64,000 bases of DNA from Brevundimonas goettingensis (GCF_017487405.1 NZ_CP062222.1:496001-560000), one strand, 5' to 3'. Shown: positions 17,900-26,785, numbered from the stretch's first letter. Made by a program: numbers and translations. The notes: generated by a model not told the origin, from the sequence alone.

Positions 17900-18454
17900 A
17901 TGGACGCCGACCTCAGCCGCCAGGCCCTGAACGCCAACCTCAGGCTCGTGGCCGGTGGAGACAGGGGCGCCCTGCAGGCGGTGTATGACGCCACCTCATC
18001 GAAACTATTCGGGGTGGTGCTTCGTATCTTGAACGATCGAAGCGAGGCAGAGGACGTGCTGCAGGAAGTCTACATCTCGGTATGGACCAAGGCGGGTCAG
18101 TTCGACGAAAGTCGGGCCAGCCCGATCACCTGGCTGGCCGCCATCGCGCGCAACCGCGCCATCGACCGGCAGCGTCAGGTGGGCCGCCGCGTCAGCCGCC
18201 CGATCGAGGATGCGGGCGAGGTCGCCGATGACGGCGAGGACGGTCTCGACGCCGTCCTGCGCGCCGAAACCTCCACCCGGCTGGACGGCTGTATCGCCGA
18301 GCTGGAGGACCAGCAGCAGAAGGCGCTCAAGACCGCCTTCTTCGACGGCCGCACCTATGAGGACGTGGCGACCCTGTTCGGCGTGCCGACCGGCACGATG
18401 AAGAGCTGGATCCGCCGCTCCCTGATCAAGCTGAAGGCTTGTCTCGGCGGATGA
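17900..18454 (+). CDS. ECF RNA polymerase sigma factor (SigK-type)
   Basis: The 184-residue protein has sigma region 2 (SEAEDVLQEVYISVW, core binding and -10 recognition; SPITWLAAIARNRAIDRQR) and region 4 (YEDVATLFGVPTGTMKSWIRRSLIKLK, -35 recognition). Its stop overlaps the downstream gene ATG by four bases; that gene encodes an RskA-type anti-sigma factor, so this is a sigma/anti-sigma unit. The position directly after the lipid genes suggests that it controls them and itself, although I could not recognise a matching promoter pair with confidence. Confidence 0.9.
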   Translation: MDADLSRQALNANLRLVAGGDRGALQAVYDATSSKLFGVVLRILNDRSEAEDVLQEVYISVWTKAGQFDESRASPITWLAAIARNRAIDRQRQVGRRVSRPIEDAGEVADDGEDGLDAVLRAETSTRLDGCIAELEDQQQKALKTAFFDGRTYEDVATLFGVPTGTMKSWIRRSLIKLKACLGG

Positions 18455-19176
18455 CCGACATTCAACCGACTGCCTCGACCCCGGACCAGGACGCCGCCGA
18501 ATACGCATTGGGCGTGACCACGGCCGACCAGCGCCGCGAGGCCGAGCGCCGCATTGCCTCGGACCCCGCCTTCGCTGGCCTGGTCAGCGCCTGGGACGAG
18601 CGGTTCGCCCCCCTGATCGACGCCATTCCGGAGAAGACCCCGCCGCGCGTGGTCTGGATGCGGATCGCGGCCCAGCTGGGTCTGGCGCCGAGCAAGCCCA
18701 CCGCCTGGGGCAATATCAATCTGTGGCGCGCCGCGACCGGCGTCTTCGGCGTGGCCGCAGCAGCGGCTGTTGCCATCGTCCTGATCACACCCACCCCGAC
18801 CACGACGCCGACGGTTGCCCCGCCGGCGGTCGAGGACGCCTCCCTGACCTCGGTCGGCCTGCTGAAGGGCGAGGAGGGGCCCGCCAGCTTCGTCGTCACC
18901 CTCGACCGCGCCAACCGACGCCTGACCATCGCGCCGGTGAGTTCGGATGGCCTGAACGACAAGTCGTTCGAGATGTGGGTCCTGCCCGAGGGTCAGAACC
19001 CGATTTCGCTGGGCGTCATGGACGGCAAGGAGGTCGTGACCATCGACACCGACAAGCTGATCGGACCTGACGGTTCGCGCGCCACCCTGGCCGTCTCCGT
19101 CGAGCCGCTGGGCGGCTCGCCCACCGGCCTGCCGACCGGCCCCGTCGTCGCCAGCGGCCAGCTGAAGCCCATCTGA
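18451..19176 (+). CDS. RskA-type anti-sigma factor
   Basis: The start is ATG 18451, within the sigma gene stop. The 241-residue protein has a cytoplasmic N-terminal anti-sigma region (AAEYALGVTTADQRREAERRI and PPRVVWMRIAAQLG), one membrane span near residues 92-112, and a periplasmic RskA domain (VGLLKGEEGPASFVVTLD, SFEMWVLPEGQNPISLGV). Members hold an ECF sigma factor at the membrane and release it after a signal, often by proteolysis. There is no zinc-binding HxxxCxxC motif, so it is not a ChrR-type anti-sigma. Confidence 0.88.
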   Translation: MTDIQPTASTPDQDAAEYALGVTTADQRREAERRIASDPAFAGLVSAWDERFAPLIDAIPEKTPPRVVWMRIAAQLGLAPSKPTAWGNINLWRAATGVFGVAAAAAVAIVLITPTPTTTPTVAPPAVEDASLTSVGLLKGEEGPASFVVTLDRANRRLTIAPVSSDGLNDKSFEMWVLPEGQNPISLGVMDGKEVVTIDTDKLIGPDGSRATLAVSVEPLGGSPTGLPTGPVVASGQLKPI

Positions 19177-19252
19177 CGTCTCGAAACTGGCGTTCCGTCC
19201 GCCCTTCGCGCAACATGGCGCGACCGATGCGTCATACGCATTTGCCAAAGGA

Positions 19253-19268
19253 ATGCCACCGGTGTCAT
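19253..19268. promoter_or_regulatory. Candidate LacI-family operator upstream of uxaC
   Basis: ATGCCACCGGTGTCAT is a 16-base near-palindrome (14 of 16 positions symmetric) with a central CG, the form bound by LacI-family sugar regulators. It lies 110 bases before the uxaC start. A close match (ATGACACCGGTTTCCT) lies upstream of the pectate lyase gene. No regulator gene for it is in the window. Confidence 0.55.
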
Positions 19269-19377
19269 AGACACCCGACGAACCGTCGAGACCGTCGTCA
19301 GACACGGTCCTTCGCCGTCGCCGCGATCACCCCAGGAAGCGCGCGCCCTGCGCCGGCCGCGCAGTAGAGCCGTACCG

Positions 19378-20793
19378 ATGAGCCATCCGCTGAAGCTGAA
19401 CCCCGACCGCCTGTTCCCGGTCGACGCCGACACGCGCGGCCTGGCCCGTCGCCTGTATGCCGAGATCAAGGATCTGCCGATCATCAGCCCGCACGGCCAT
19501 ACGGATCCGTCGTGGTTTGCGCTGAACGAGAATTTCGCCAATCCGGCCGAGCTGCTGATCACGCCCGACCACTATGTCTTCCGCATGCTGCACTCGCAGG
19601 GGATGGCGATGGAGGATCTGGGGGTTCCGCGCGCCGACGGCGGTCCGGTCGAGACCGATCCCCGCACCATCTGGCGCCGGTTCGCCGAGAACTATCACCT
19701 GTTCCGCGGCACGCCGTCGCGCATGTGGCACGACTGGGTCTATGCCGAGGCCTTCGGCATCGACGTGCGCCTCTCGGCCGAGACGGCGGACCACTACTAT
19801 GACGTCATCGACGCCGCGCTGAAGACGGATGCGTTCAAGCCCCGCGCCCTGTTCGATCGCTACAACATCGAGGTCCTGACCACGACCGAGAGCCCGACCG
19901 ATACGCTGGAGCACCACAAGACCATCCGCGCCTCGGGCTGGAAGGGCCGGGTGCTGACCGCCTATCGCCCCGACCCGGTGCTGGACCCGGATTACGAAGG
20001 CTTCCGCGACAATCTGAAGGTCCTGGCCGAACAGACCGGCTGCGACACCACCACCTGGGCCGGCTATCTCGACAGCCTTCGCGCCCGCCGCGCCTTCTTC
20101 GCTGAGATTGGCGCGACCTCGACGGACCACGGCCACCCGACCGCCTTTACCGCCGACCTGTCGAAGGCCGAGGCCGAGGCTCTGTTCGCCAAGGTTTCGA
20201 CCGGCCCGGTCTCCGCCGCCGAAGCCGAGCTGTTCCGCGGCCAGATGCTGACCGAGATGGCCGCCATGTCGGTCGAGGACGGTCTGGTGATGCAGCTGCA
20301 CCCGGGTTCGTTCCGCAACCACTCGGCGACGGTGTTCAACCGCTTCGGCCGCGACAAGGGCTGCGATATCCCGACGCAGACCGACTACGTCCGGGCGCTC
20401 AAGCCGCTGCTGGACCGGTTCGGTTCGGACACCCGCCTGACCCTGATCCTGTTCACCCTGGACGAGACTTCGTACAGCCGCGAACTGGCCCCGCTGGCGG
20501 GCCATTATCCGGCGCTGAAACTGGGCCCGAGCTGGTGGTTCCACGACAGCCCCGAGGGCATGCGCCGCTTCCGCGAGCAGACCACGGAGACGGCGGGCTT
20601 CTACAACACCGTCGGCTTCAACGACGACACCCGCGCTTTCCTGTCGATCCCGGCCCGTCACGACGTGGCCCGGCGCATGGACTGCGGCTTCCTCGCCAAG
20701 CTGGTGGTCGAACACCGGATGGAAGAGGACGAGGCCCACGAACTGGCCCACGCCCTGACCTATGGTCTGGTCAAGGCGGCCTACAAGCTGTGA
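19378..20793 (+). CDS. uxaC: Uronate isomerase (glucuronate/galacturonate isomerase)
   Basis: The 471-residue product has the UxaC pattern: LPIISPHGHTDPSWF near the N-terminus (metal-binding His pair), YRPDPVLDP, MQLHPGSFRNHS, and KLGPSWWFHDSPEGMRRFREQTTETAGFYNTVGFNDDTRAF. It converts D-glucuronate to D-fructuronate or D-galacturonate to D-tagaturonate in the cytoplasm. It is the first gene of a three-gene uronate operon; the next start overlaps its stop. A pectate lyase gene about 6 kb downstream could supply galacturonate. Confidence 0.95.
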   Translation: MSHPLKLNPDRLFPVDADTRGLARRLYAEIKDLPIISPHGHTDPSWFALNENFANPAELLITPDHYVFRMLHSQGMAMEDLGVPRADGGPVETDPRTIWRRFAENYHLFRGTPSRMWHDWVYAEAFGIDVRLSAETADHYYDVIDAALKTDAFKPRALFDRYNIEVLTTTESPTDTLEHHKTIRASGWKGRVLTAYRPDPVLDPDYEGFRDNLKVLAEQTGCDTTTWAGYLDSLRARRAFFAEIGATSTDHGHPTAFTADLSKAEAEALFAKVSTGPVSAAEAELFRGQMLTEMAAMSVEDGLVMQLHPGSFRNHSATVFNRFGRDKGCDIPTQTDYVRALKPLLDRFGSDTRLTLILFTLDETSYSRELAPLAGHYPALKLGPSWWFHDSPEGMRRFREQTTETAGFYNTVGFNDDTRAFLSIPARHDVARRMDCGFLAKLVVEHRMEEDEAHELAHALTYGLVKAAYKL

Positions 20794-22253
20794 CACGGCT
20801 CTCCGACGCCACTCTGGCCGCGACGCCCGCGGCCAAACCCGCCTATGACCGCGCGGCGGTGAAGACCGGCGTCGTCCACCTCGGCATCGGCGCCTTTCAC
20901 CGGGCGCACCAGGCGGTGGTGTTCGACGATGCTCTGGCGAGCGGCGACCTGCGCTGGGGCGTGCTCGGCGCCTCGCTGCGATCGCCGGGCGTACGCGATC
21001 AGCTGAACCCGCAGGACGGCCTCTATACGCTGGTGGTCCGCGACGGCGCCGACGAACATCTGCGCGTCATCGGGGCGGGGCAGGGGGTTCTGGTCGGGCC
21101 GGAGGACCCTGCCGCCCTCGTCGCGGCCATGGCGCATCCGGACGTCCACATCGTCACCCTGACGGTGACCGAGAAGGGCTATCGCCTCGATCCCGCGACC
21201 GGCGACGTGATGGTCGAGGACCCGGAAGTCGCCGCCGACCTCGCCGACATTTCCGCGCCCCGTACCGCGCCCGGCTTTGTCGTGGCAGCGCTGCGGGCTC
21301 GCAAGGCGGTGGGGCTTGCGCCCTTCACCGTCATCTCCTGCGACAACCTTCCGCACAACGGCGCCCGCATCCGCGCCGGGGTGCTGGAGATGGCCAAGCG
21401 CATCGACCCCGAACTGGCCGACTGGGTCGCCGCCGAGGGGGCCTTTCCCCAGACCATGATCGACCGGATCGTGCCCGCTACCATCCCCGAGGACATCGAC
21501 AAGCTGGCGGGCCGGATCGGGGTCCGCGACGAAGGCATGGTTAAGGCTGAGCCCTTCACCCAGTGGGTGATCGAGGACCGCTTCGCCGGTCCGCGTCCGG
21601 ACTTCGCCGCGCTCGGCGTGCAACTGACCGACGCCGTCGCCCCTTGGGAGGACGCCAAGCTGCGCCTGCTCAACGGCGCCCATTCGGCCGTCTCCTATCT
21701 CGGCGCCCTGTCGGGGCACGAACATGTGCATGAGGCCGTCGCCAATCCGGTGCTCAAGGCCTTCGTCGAGGCCCTGTGGGACGAGGCGGAGACGACGCTG
21801 AACCCGCCGCCCGGGCTCGACATCGCCGCCTATCGAGAAGAGCTGATGGCCCGCTTCTCCAACTCGGCCCTGATGCACCGCACGCGCCAGATCGCCATGG
21901 ACGGCTCGCAGAAACTGCCGCAGCGCCTGCTGGCCGGGACCGCCGAACGTCTGGCGGCGGGGCAGTCGATCGAGGCCCTCGCCCTGGGCGTCGCCGCCTG
22001 GATGAAGTGGCAGTCGGGCGTGACCGAGACCGGCGAGACCTTCGTCGTCGACGATCCGCTGGCGGCGAAGACCGCCGAACTTCTGGCCGGCGCCGACACA
22101 GACGAGGCTCGCGTCGCGGCCTTGCTGACCCTTTCGGCCGTCTTCCCGCCCGCCCTGGCCGCTGACCCGGCGTTCGTAAAAGCGGTGACGGCTGCCTATC
22201 TCTCGCTCAGCACCCACGGCGCGGTCGAGGCCGCCCGTCTGGTGACGGAGTAA
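20790..22253 (+). CDS. uxuB: Mannitol dehydrogenase family oxidoreductase, UxuB-like (fructuronate reductase)
   Basis: I place the start at GTG 20790, overlapping the uxaC stop (GTGA). The 487-residue protein has GVVHLGIGAFHRAHQ near the N-terminus (NAD-binding), ISCDNLPHNG, and KLRLLNGAHSAVSYLG with the catalytic-type Lys of the long-chain mannitol dehydrogenase family. By sequence it resembles UxuB (fructuronate to mannonate) more than UxaB, yet the next gene is altronate dehydratase, which follows UxaB in the galacturonate branch. It may therefore act on tagaturonate, or on both. Confidence 0.8.
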   Translation: MTRLSDATLAATPAAKPAYDRAAVKTGVVHLGIGAFHRAHQAVVFDDALASGDLRWGVLGASLRSPGVRDQLNPQDGLYTLVVRDGADEHLRVIGAGQGVLVGPEDPAALVAAMAHPDVHIVTLTVTEKGYRLDPATGDVMVEDPEVAADLADISAPRTAPGFVVAALRARKAVGLAPFTVISCDNLPHNGARIRAGVLEMAKRIDPELADWVAAEGAFPQTMIDRIVPATIPEDIDKLAGRIGVRDEGMVKAEPFTQWVIEDRFAGPRPDFAALGVQLTDAVAPWEDAKLRLLNGAHSAVSYLGALSGHEHVHEAVANPVLKAFVEALWDEAETTLNPPPGLDIAAYREELMARFSNSALMHRTRQIAMDGSQKLPQRLLAGTAERLAAGQSIEALALGVAAWMKWQSGVTETGETFVVDDPLAAKTAELLAGADTDEARVAALLTLSAVFPPALAADPAFVKAVTAAYLSLSTHGAVEAARLVTE

Positions 22254-22256
22254 GCC

Positions 22257-23756
22257 ATGTCCCGCGTCCTTATCCTGAACCCCGCCGATGACATCGCGGT
22301 CGCCCTTGACGACATCACTGCCGGAGAGACGCCCGAGGGTCTGGACGCCCCCGCCCGCGCCGACATCGCCCAAGGCCACAAGATCGCGCGTCACGCCGTC
22401 GCCGAGGGCGGTCTCGTCCGTCGCTACGGCCAGGTCATCGGCCGGGCGAAGACGGCGATCGAACCAGGCGACCACGTCCACGTCCACAACCTGGCCATGG
22501 CCGACGACGGGCGCGAGGCCGAGGTCGGCGCCGACGTCCATCCGCCCAAAGCCCTCGACGGTGCGACCTTCCAGGGCATCGTGCGCAAGGACGGCCGCGT
22601 CGGCACGCGCAACTACATCGGCGTCCTGACCAGCGTGAACTGTTCGGCGACGGTCGCCCGGCGCGTCGCCGACGCTTTCCCCGATTCCAGCCTGCCCAAG
22701 GGCGTCGACGGCGTTGTGGCCTTCACCCATCAGGGCGGCTGCGGCGGGTCATCCCTGTCGAGCGATGTCGAACTGCTGCAGCGGACCCTGGCCGGCTACG
22801 CCCGCCATCCCAACTTCGCCGCCATCCTGATCGTCGGCCTGGGCTGCGAGGCCAACCAGATTCCCGACTGGCTCAGGAAGTCCGAGCTCGAGACCGGAAC
22901 CACCCTGCGCGCCATGACCATCCAGGAGGCCGGCGGCACCGCCCGCGCCATCGAGGCCGGGATCGAGATCGTCAGGGAACTGGTCGAGGAGGCGTCCAAG
23001 GTCGAGCGCCAGACGGTGTCGGCGTCGCACCTGACCGTCGGCCTGCAGTGCGGCGGTTCGGACGGCTGGTCCGGCGTCACGGCCAACCCGGCCCTGGGCG
23101 CCGCCGTCGATTTGCTGGTCGCCCACGGCGGCTCGGCCATGCTGTCGGAAACGCCCGAGATCTGGGGCGCAGAACATCTGCTGCTGCGCCGCGCGACCTC
23201 GCAAGGCGTCGCCGACAAGCTGAACGCCCGCCTCGACTGGTGGCGCGCCTATGCCGACAAGCACGGGATGGAGCTGAACAACAATCCGTCGCCGGGCAAT
23301 CTCAAGGGCGGTCTGACGACCATCCTGGAGAAGTCCCTGGGCGCCGTGGCCAAGTCGGGCTCGACGCCCCTGACCGACGTCATCGGCTATGCCGAGCCGC
23401 TGAAGACGCAAGGCCTGACCTTCATGGACAGCCCGGGCTACGACCCCTGTTCCGCGACCGGCCAGATCGCCTCGGGCGCCAATCTGATCGTCTTCACCAC
23501 GGGTCGGGGCTCGGTCTTCGGGGCCAAGCCGGCGCCCTCGATCAAGGTCGCCTCCAACGCCAGACTGGCCAGCTGGATGGATGAGGACATGGACATCGAC
23601 GCCTCGCCGGTCCTGACCGGCACGCCGATGGCCGAGGTGGGCCGCGAGATCTTCGAGCGCATGCTGGCGGTCGCGTCGGGCGAGCCCTCCAAGTCCGAGG
23701 CGCTCGGCATCGGCGACAACGAGTTCGTGCCCTGGGCGGTCGGCGCCTATCTCTAG
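22257..23756 (+). CDS. uxaA: Altronate dehydratase
   Basis: The 499-residue product has an N-terminal SAF-like domain (about 1-85) and the UxaA catalytic part: KDGRVGTRNYIGVLTSVNCSA, THQGGCGGSS, GLQCGGSDGWSGVTANPALGAAVD, and FMDSPGYDPCSATGQIASGANL, with conserved Cys residues that bind Fe(II). It dehydrates altronate to 2-keto-3-deoxygluconate in the cytoplasm. It starts three bases after the reductase stop. The KDG kinase and aldolase needed next are not in the window. Confidence 0.92.
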   Translation: MSRVLILNPADDIAVALDDITAGETPEGLDAPARADIAQGHKIARHAVAEGGLVRRYGQVIGRAKTAIEPGDHVHVHNLAMADDGREAEVGADVHPPKALDGATFQGIVRKDGRVGTRNYIGVLTSVNCSATVARRVADAFPDSSLPKGVDGVVAFTHQGGCGGSSLSSDVELLQRTLAGYARHPNFAAILIVGLGCEANQIPDWLRKSELETGTTLRAMTIQEAGGTARAIEAGIEIVRELVEEASKVERQTVSASHLTVGLQCGGSDGWSGVTANPALGAAVDLLVAHGGSAMLSETPEIWGAEHLLLRRATSQGVADKLNARLDWWRAYADKHGMELNNNPSPGNLKGGLTTILEKSLGAVAKSGSTPLTDVIGYAEPLKTQGLTFMDSPGYDPCSATGQIASGANLIVFTTGRGSVFGAKPAPSIKVASNARLASWMDEDMDIDASPVLTGTPMAEVGREIFERMLAVASGEPSKSEALGIGDNEFVPWAVGAYL

Positions 23757-23803
23757 GACGCCGGCGCCGTTGACGGCGAACCGTAGCGGTGTTCTTTAAC
23801 CCT

Positions 23804-23998
23804 ATGACCCAGCGCCGCCTCGCCGCCCTCGCCAAGTTGTCGATCACGGTCGTGGTCGCCGCCGCAACCCTGGCCGGGTGCGCTGACTATGGGCGCCGCC
23901 ACCATTCGGGCCGCTATAGCCCGCCAAGCCAGCCCTGGGTCGCGGGGCCGTCCTCGCCGCCGGCGCCCCTGCCGCCGCCGCCCCGTCCGAAGCTTTAG
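23804..23998 (+). CDS. Small proline-rich lipoprotein, function unknown
   Basis: A 64-residue protein from ATG 23804 (an in-frame GTG at 23789 is possible). A basic N-terminus (TQRRLAALAK) and hydrophobic run end in the lipobox ATLAGC, followed by an arginine/histidine stretch (YGRRHHSG) and a Pro-rich tail (PPAPLPPPPRPK). It is 48 bases after uxaA. Small Pro-rich lipoproteins of this kind are common in Caulobacterales and have no assigned role. Confidence 0.55.
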   Translation: MTQRRLAALAKLSITVVVAAATLAGCADYGRRHHSGRYSPPSQPWVAGPSSPPAPLPPPPRPKL

Positions 23999-24094
23999 GG
24001 CTCAAGGTCCGCTGCGTTCTCTGGTCGCGGGATCGACCGCTGGCTGATGAAATCGACCGGTGTTATCGTCCAGGTCTGATTGGAAGGGTTCGGG

Positions 24095-25072
24095 ATGCTC
24101 GCACTCGCTCTGGCTACGTCTCTGGCCGCCGTTCTGGCGACCGCTCCGCTCGCTGAAGACCTGCCCGCCGCGTCGCGCGCAGCGCCGCAGGTCCAGACAC
24201 AGGTCCCTGACACCGGCGCGCCGACCGACCTGGGCGACATCGTCGTCGAGGGGCAGAGGCTGCAGGAGGCGACCGAGACCTTCGTGCGCGAGGTCGGTTC
24301 GCCCGCGCGCGGCCGCGGTCTCGCTCGCTGGCGCAACGGGGTCTGTGTCGGGGTGGTCAATCTCCAGCCGGAGACCGCCCAGTATATCGTCGACCGCGTC
24401 TCCACCGTGGCGCGGGATCTGGGGCTGCGCGCCGGGCAGCCGGGCTGCCGGCCCAGCGTCATCATCATCGCCACGGTCGACGCCAACGCCTTCACGAGCG
24501 AGTTCGTGGCCATGCGGCCCCGGCTGTTCATCGTCGGCGGCTCCGGCATGGATCAGGGCCACAACGCCCTGCGCCGGTTCCAGACGACCGACCGGCCCGT
24601 GCGTTGGTGGAACGTCAGCGTCCCGGTCGAGGAGGACACCGGCACGATCGCCGTGCGCCTGCCCGGGGAGAATGCGCCGCAGCTGAACCTGCGCGGTGCG
24701 GGCGGGCTGCTGACCACGACCATCGTCGACGACAGCAAGCGCGCTTTCGTCATCGTCGACATGGACCGGGTCGCCGGGGTCAGCCTGACCCAGCTGGCCG
24801 ACTATCTGGCCATGGTCTCCCTGGCCCAGGTCAACCCGGACGCCGACACCTCGGGCTATGCGACGGTGCTCAACCTGTTCCGCGAGCCGGACCAGGTTGA
24901 AGGGCTGACCCAGTGGGACATTGCCTATCTGGAAGGGCTCTACGACTCCCTGCGGATCAACCGCAATCCAGGTGCGGCGCGCACCGAGATCGCCTCATCC
25001 ATCGTCCGCGTCCATCGCCGGATCAATCGGGACGAGGCCGGGGCAGGGGAGCCGCCGGCGCCGTCAGAGTAG
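24095..25072 (+). CDS. Exported protein of unknown function
   Basis: A 325-residue product from ATG 24095 with GGAAGGG upstream. A signal peptide (hydrophobic residues 2-19) is followed by GDIVVEGQRLQEATETFVREV, reminiscent of a TonB-plug-like leader but without a receptor barrel. The remainder is soluble with several paired beta/alpha segments (CRPSVIIIATVDANAF, KRAFVIVDMDRVAGVSLTQL). A single Cys pair may form a disulfide. I do not recognise a catalytic motif. Similar proteins of this layout occur in Caulobacterales and Sphingomonadales without known function. Confidence 0.7.
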   Translation: MLALALATSLAAVLATAPLAEDLPAASRAAPQVQTQVPDTGAPTDLGDIVVEGQRLQEATETFVREVGSPARGRGLARWRNGVCVGVVNLQPETAQYIVDRVSTVARDLGLRAGQPGCRPSVIIIATVDANAFTSEFVAMRPRLFIVGGSGMDQGHNALRRFQTTDRPVRWWNVSVPVEEDTGTIAVRLPGENAPQLNLRGAGGLLTTTIVDDSKRAFVIVDMDRVAGVSLTQLADYLAMVSLAQVNPDADTSGYATVLNLFREPDQVEGLTQWDIAYLEGLYDSLRINRNPGAARTEIASSIVRVHRRINRDEAGAGEPPAPSE

Positions 25073-25087
25073 CCACCGGGTCGCCTC

Positions 25088-26785
25088 CTAGCGGGTCGCC
25101 AGCGAGACCATCAGGGCGATGACCAGCAGGATGCAGACGCCCTGCCAGAAGCGCACCGGGTCGCGCTCGATCAGGGACGGCGGCTGGGGCGGGGTGACGG
25201 CGACGGCGCTGCCGCTTTCCAGCACATGGATCAGCTCCTCCACGTCGGCGAACCGGTCGGCGGGATCGACGGCGATGGCGCGCAGGATGGCGGCCTCCAG
25301 CCAGGCGGGCATGTCGGGACGCAGCTGGGTCGGCGGGATGGGCTTTTCGAACTTCGGCCGCTGCGGCAGCTCGACCTGGCCGCGCGGATAGTCCTTGGCG
25401 AACAGGCGGTAGAGGGTGACGCCCAGGGCGTACTGGTCGGTCAGGGCGTCGCCGGGACTACTGTCGAACAGCTCGGGCGCCATGTATCCGGCCGTGCCCG
25501 GCGCCTCGCCCTCGGTGAAGTCCTCGACCTTGGGCAGCCGGGCGACGCCGAGGTCGATCAGCTTCAACCCGCCATTCTTCTCGAGGATGACATTGTCCGG
25601 CTTGATGTCGCGGTGGGCGATGCCCTGACGGTGCAGGGCCGCGACGCCGCGTGACAGGCGGATGGCCTCGCGCACGCCCGGCTGGATGTCGAGGGGCCCG
25701 TCGGCGGCCAGACGGGCGTGCAGGGTGCGGCCCTCATAGAAGGGCTGGGCGATGTAGAGCCGGCTCTGGCGGCCGGGATCCAGCGTCAGGGTCTTGCCGA
25801 CATAGGGGCTGTCGATGCGGCGGCCGATGAAGCTTTCGCGCAGGAAGGAGAGCCGGGCGCCGTGCTCGCTGAGCAGGGCCGGCTTGGGGAATTTCAGCAC
25901 GATCGGCGTCGGGTCTGCGCCGTCCTTCGCCAGGAAGACGCGGGTGTATTTGCCGTCCGACAACAGCCGCTCCATCTGGAAGCCGTCGACGTTGTCGCCA
26001 GCGTCGGGGGGAGGGAGGATGGGCAGACCCTCGGCCTCGACCCCGATCGCCTCCGAGTCGAGCGGGCCGAGGCGGATAACGTCGATGACGATGGCCGTGG
26101 CGTTGTCGGTCGCGCCGTTGGCGGTGGCCTGATCGACGACGCACTGGGCGTCGGCGTCGGGCGAGGCCATGCGACCGAGAAGCCGGGTCAGGGTCTCCGG
26201 GTCGACCACGCCGTGGACCCCGTCTGAGGTCAGCAGGAGCCGGTCGTAGGGCTTGAGCGGCACCGGCCGGACGTCCAGCCGGACATCGGCCTCGATGCCG
26301 ACGGCGCGGTACAGGACGTGGCTCAGCCCGGGCTGGGCCAGGACGTGGTCCTCGGTCAGCTGGGTCAGGACGCCGTCGCGGAAATGCCAGGCCCGGCTAT
26401 CGCCGACGTGGAGGACGGTCGCCTCGCGGCCGCGCAGGACCAGGGCGGTGAAGGTGGTCGCGGCGCCCTTCATCTCGGGATCGGTGCGGCCCTTGGAATG
26501 GAGCCAGCGGTTGAAGCCGAGCAGGGAGGCGACGCCGGCGGCCGCGATCCCGCCCAGCGGACTTTTCGACAGATAGCCGTCGATGAAGCTGCGGGTCGCC
26601 AGTTCGGCGGCGATACGGCCGCCTTTCGAGCCCGAGACCCCGTCGGCGACCACGGCGACGATGCCGTGCAGCGCCTGTTCCGACGGCGTGCCCAGATGGA
26701 CGGCGCCGAAGTCCTGGTTGTCCGCGCGCGGCCCCAGGGCGGTGGCGAACCCCGCCGCGATCTCCAGCCTGCCCGACGCGTCCAT
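25088..26785 (-). CDS. Fused PPM-type protein phosphatase and Ser/Thr protein kinase with C-terminal membrane anchor
   Basis: One 565-residue chain with two opposing activities. Residues 1-235 are a PP2C/PPM phosphatase: NQD 23-25, ADGVSGS 48-53, GDSR 128-131, TSDG 186-189, DNAT 227-230, the metal-binding residues. Residues 265-530 are a Hanks-type kinase: Lys 298 in VLKF, HRDIKPDN 391-398, DLG 411-413 in place of DFG, APGTAGYMAPE. The glycine-rich loop is poor (LLSDGKYTRVFLA). A single span at about 546-562 anchors it facing the cytoplasm. It is monocistronic, with no obvious substrate gene beside it. Confidence 0.9.
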   Translation of the reverse strand: MDASGRLEIAAGFATALGPRADNQDFGAVHLGTPSEQALHGIVAVVADGVSGSKGGRIAAELATRSFIDGYLSKSPLGGIAAAGVASLLGFNRWLHSKGRTDPEMKGAATTFTALVLRGREATVLHVGDSRAWHFRDGVLTQLTEDHVLAQPGLSHVLYRAVGIEADVRLDVRPVPLKPYDRLLLTSDGVHGVVDPETLTRLLGRMASPDADAQCVVDQATANGATDNATAIVIDVIRLGPLDSEAIGVEAEGLPILPPPDAGDNVDGFQMERLLSDGKYTRVFLAKDGADPTPIVLKFPKPALLSEHGARLSFLRESFIGRRIDSPYVGKTLTLDPGRQSRLYIAQPFYEGRTLHARLAADGPLDIQPGVREAIRLSRGVAALHRQGIAHRDIKPDNVILEKNGGLKLIDLGVARLPKVEDFTEGEAPGTAGYMAPELFDSSPGDALTDQYALGVTLYRLFAKDYPRGQVELPQRPKFEKPIPPTQLRPDMPAWLEAAILRAIAVDPADRFADVEELIHVLESGSAVAVTPPQPPSLIERDPVRFWQGVCILLVIALMVSLATR

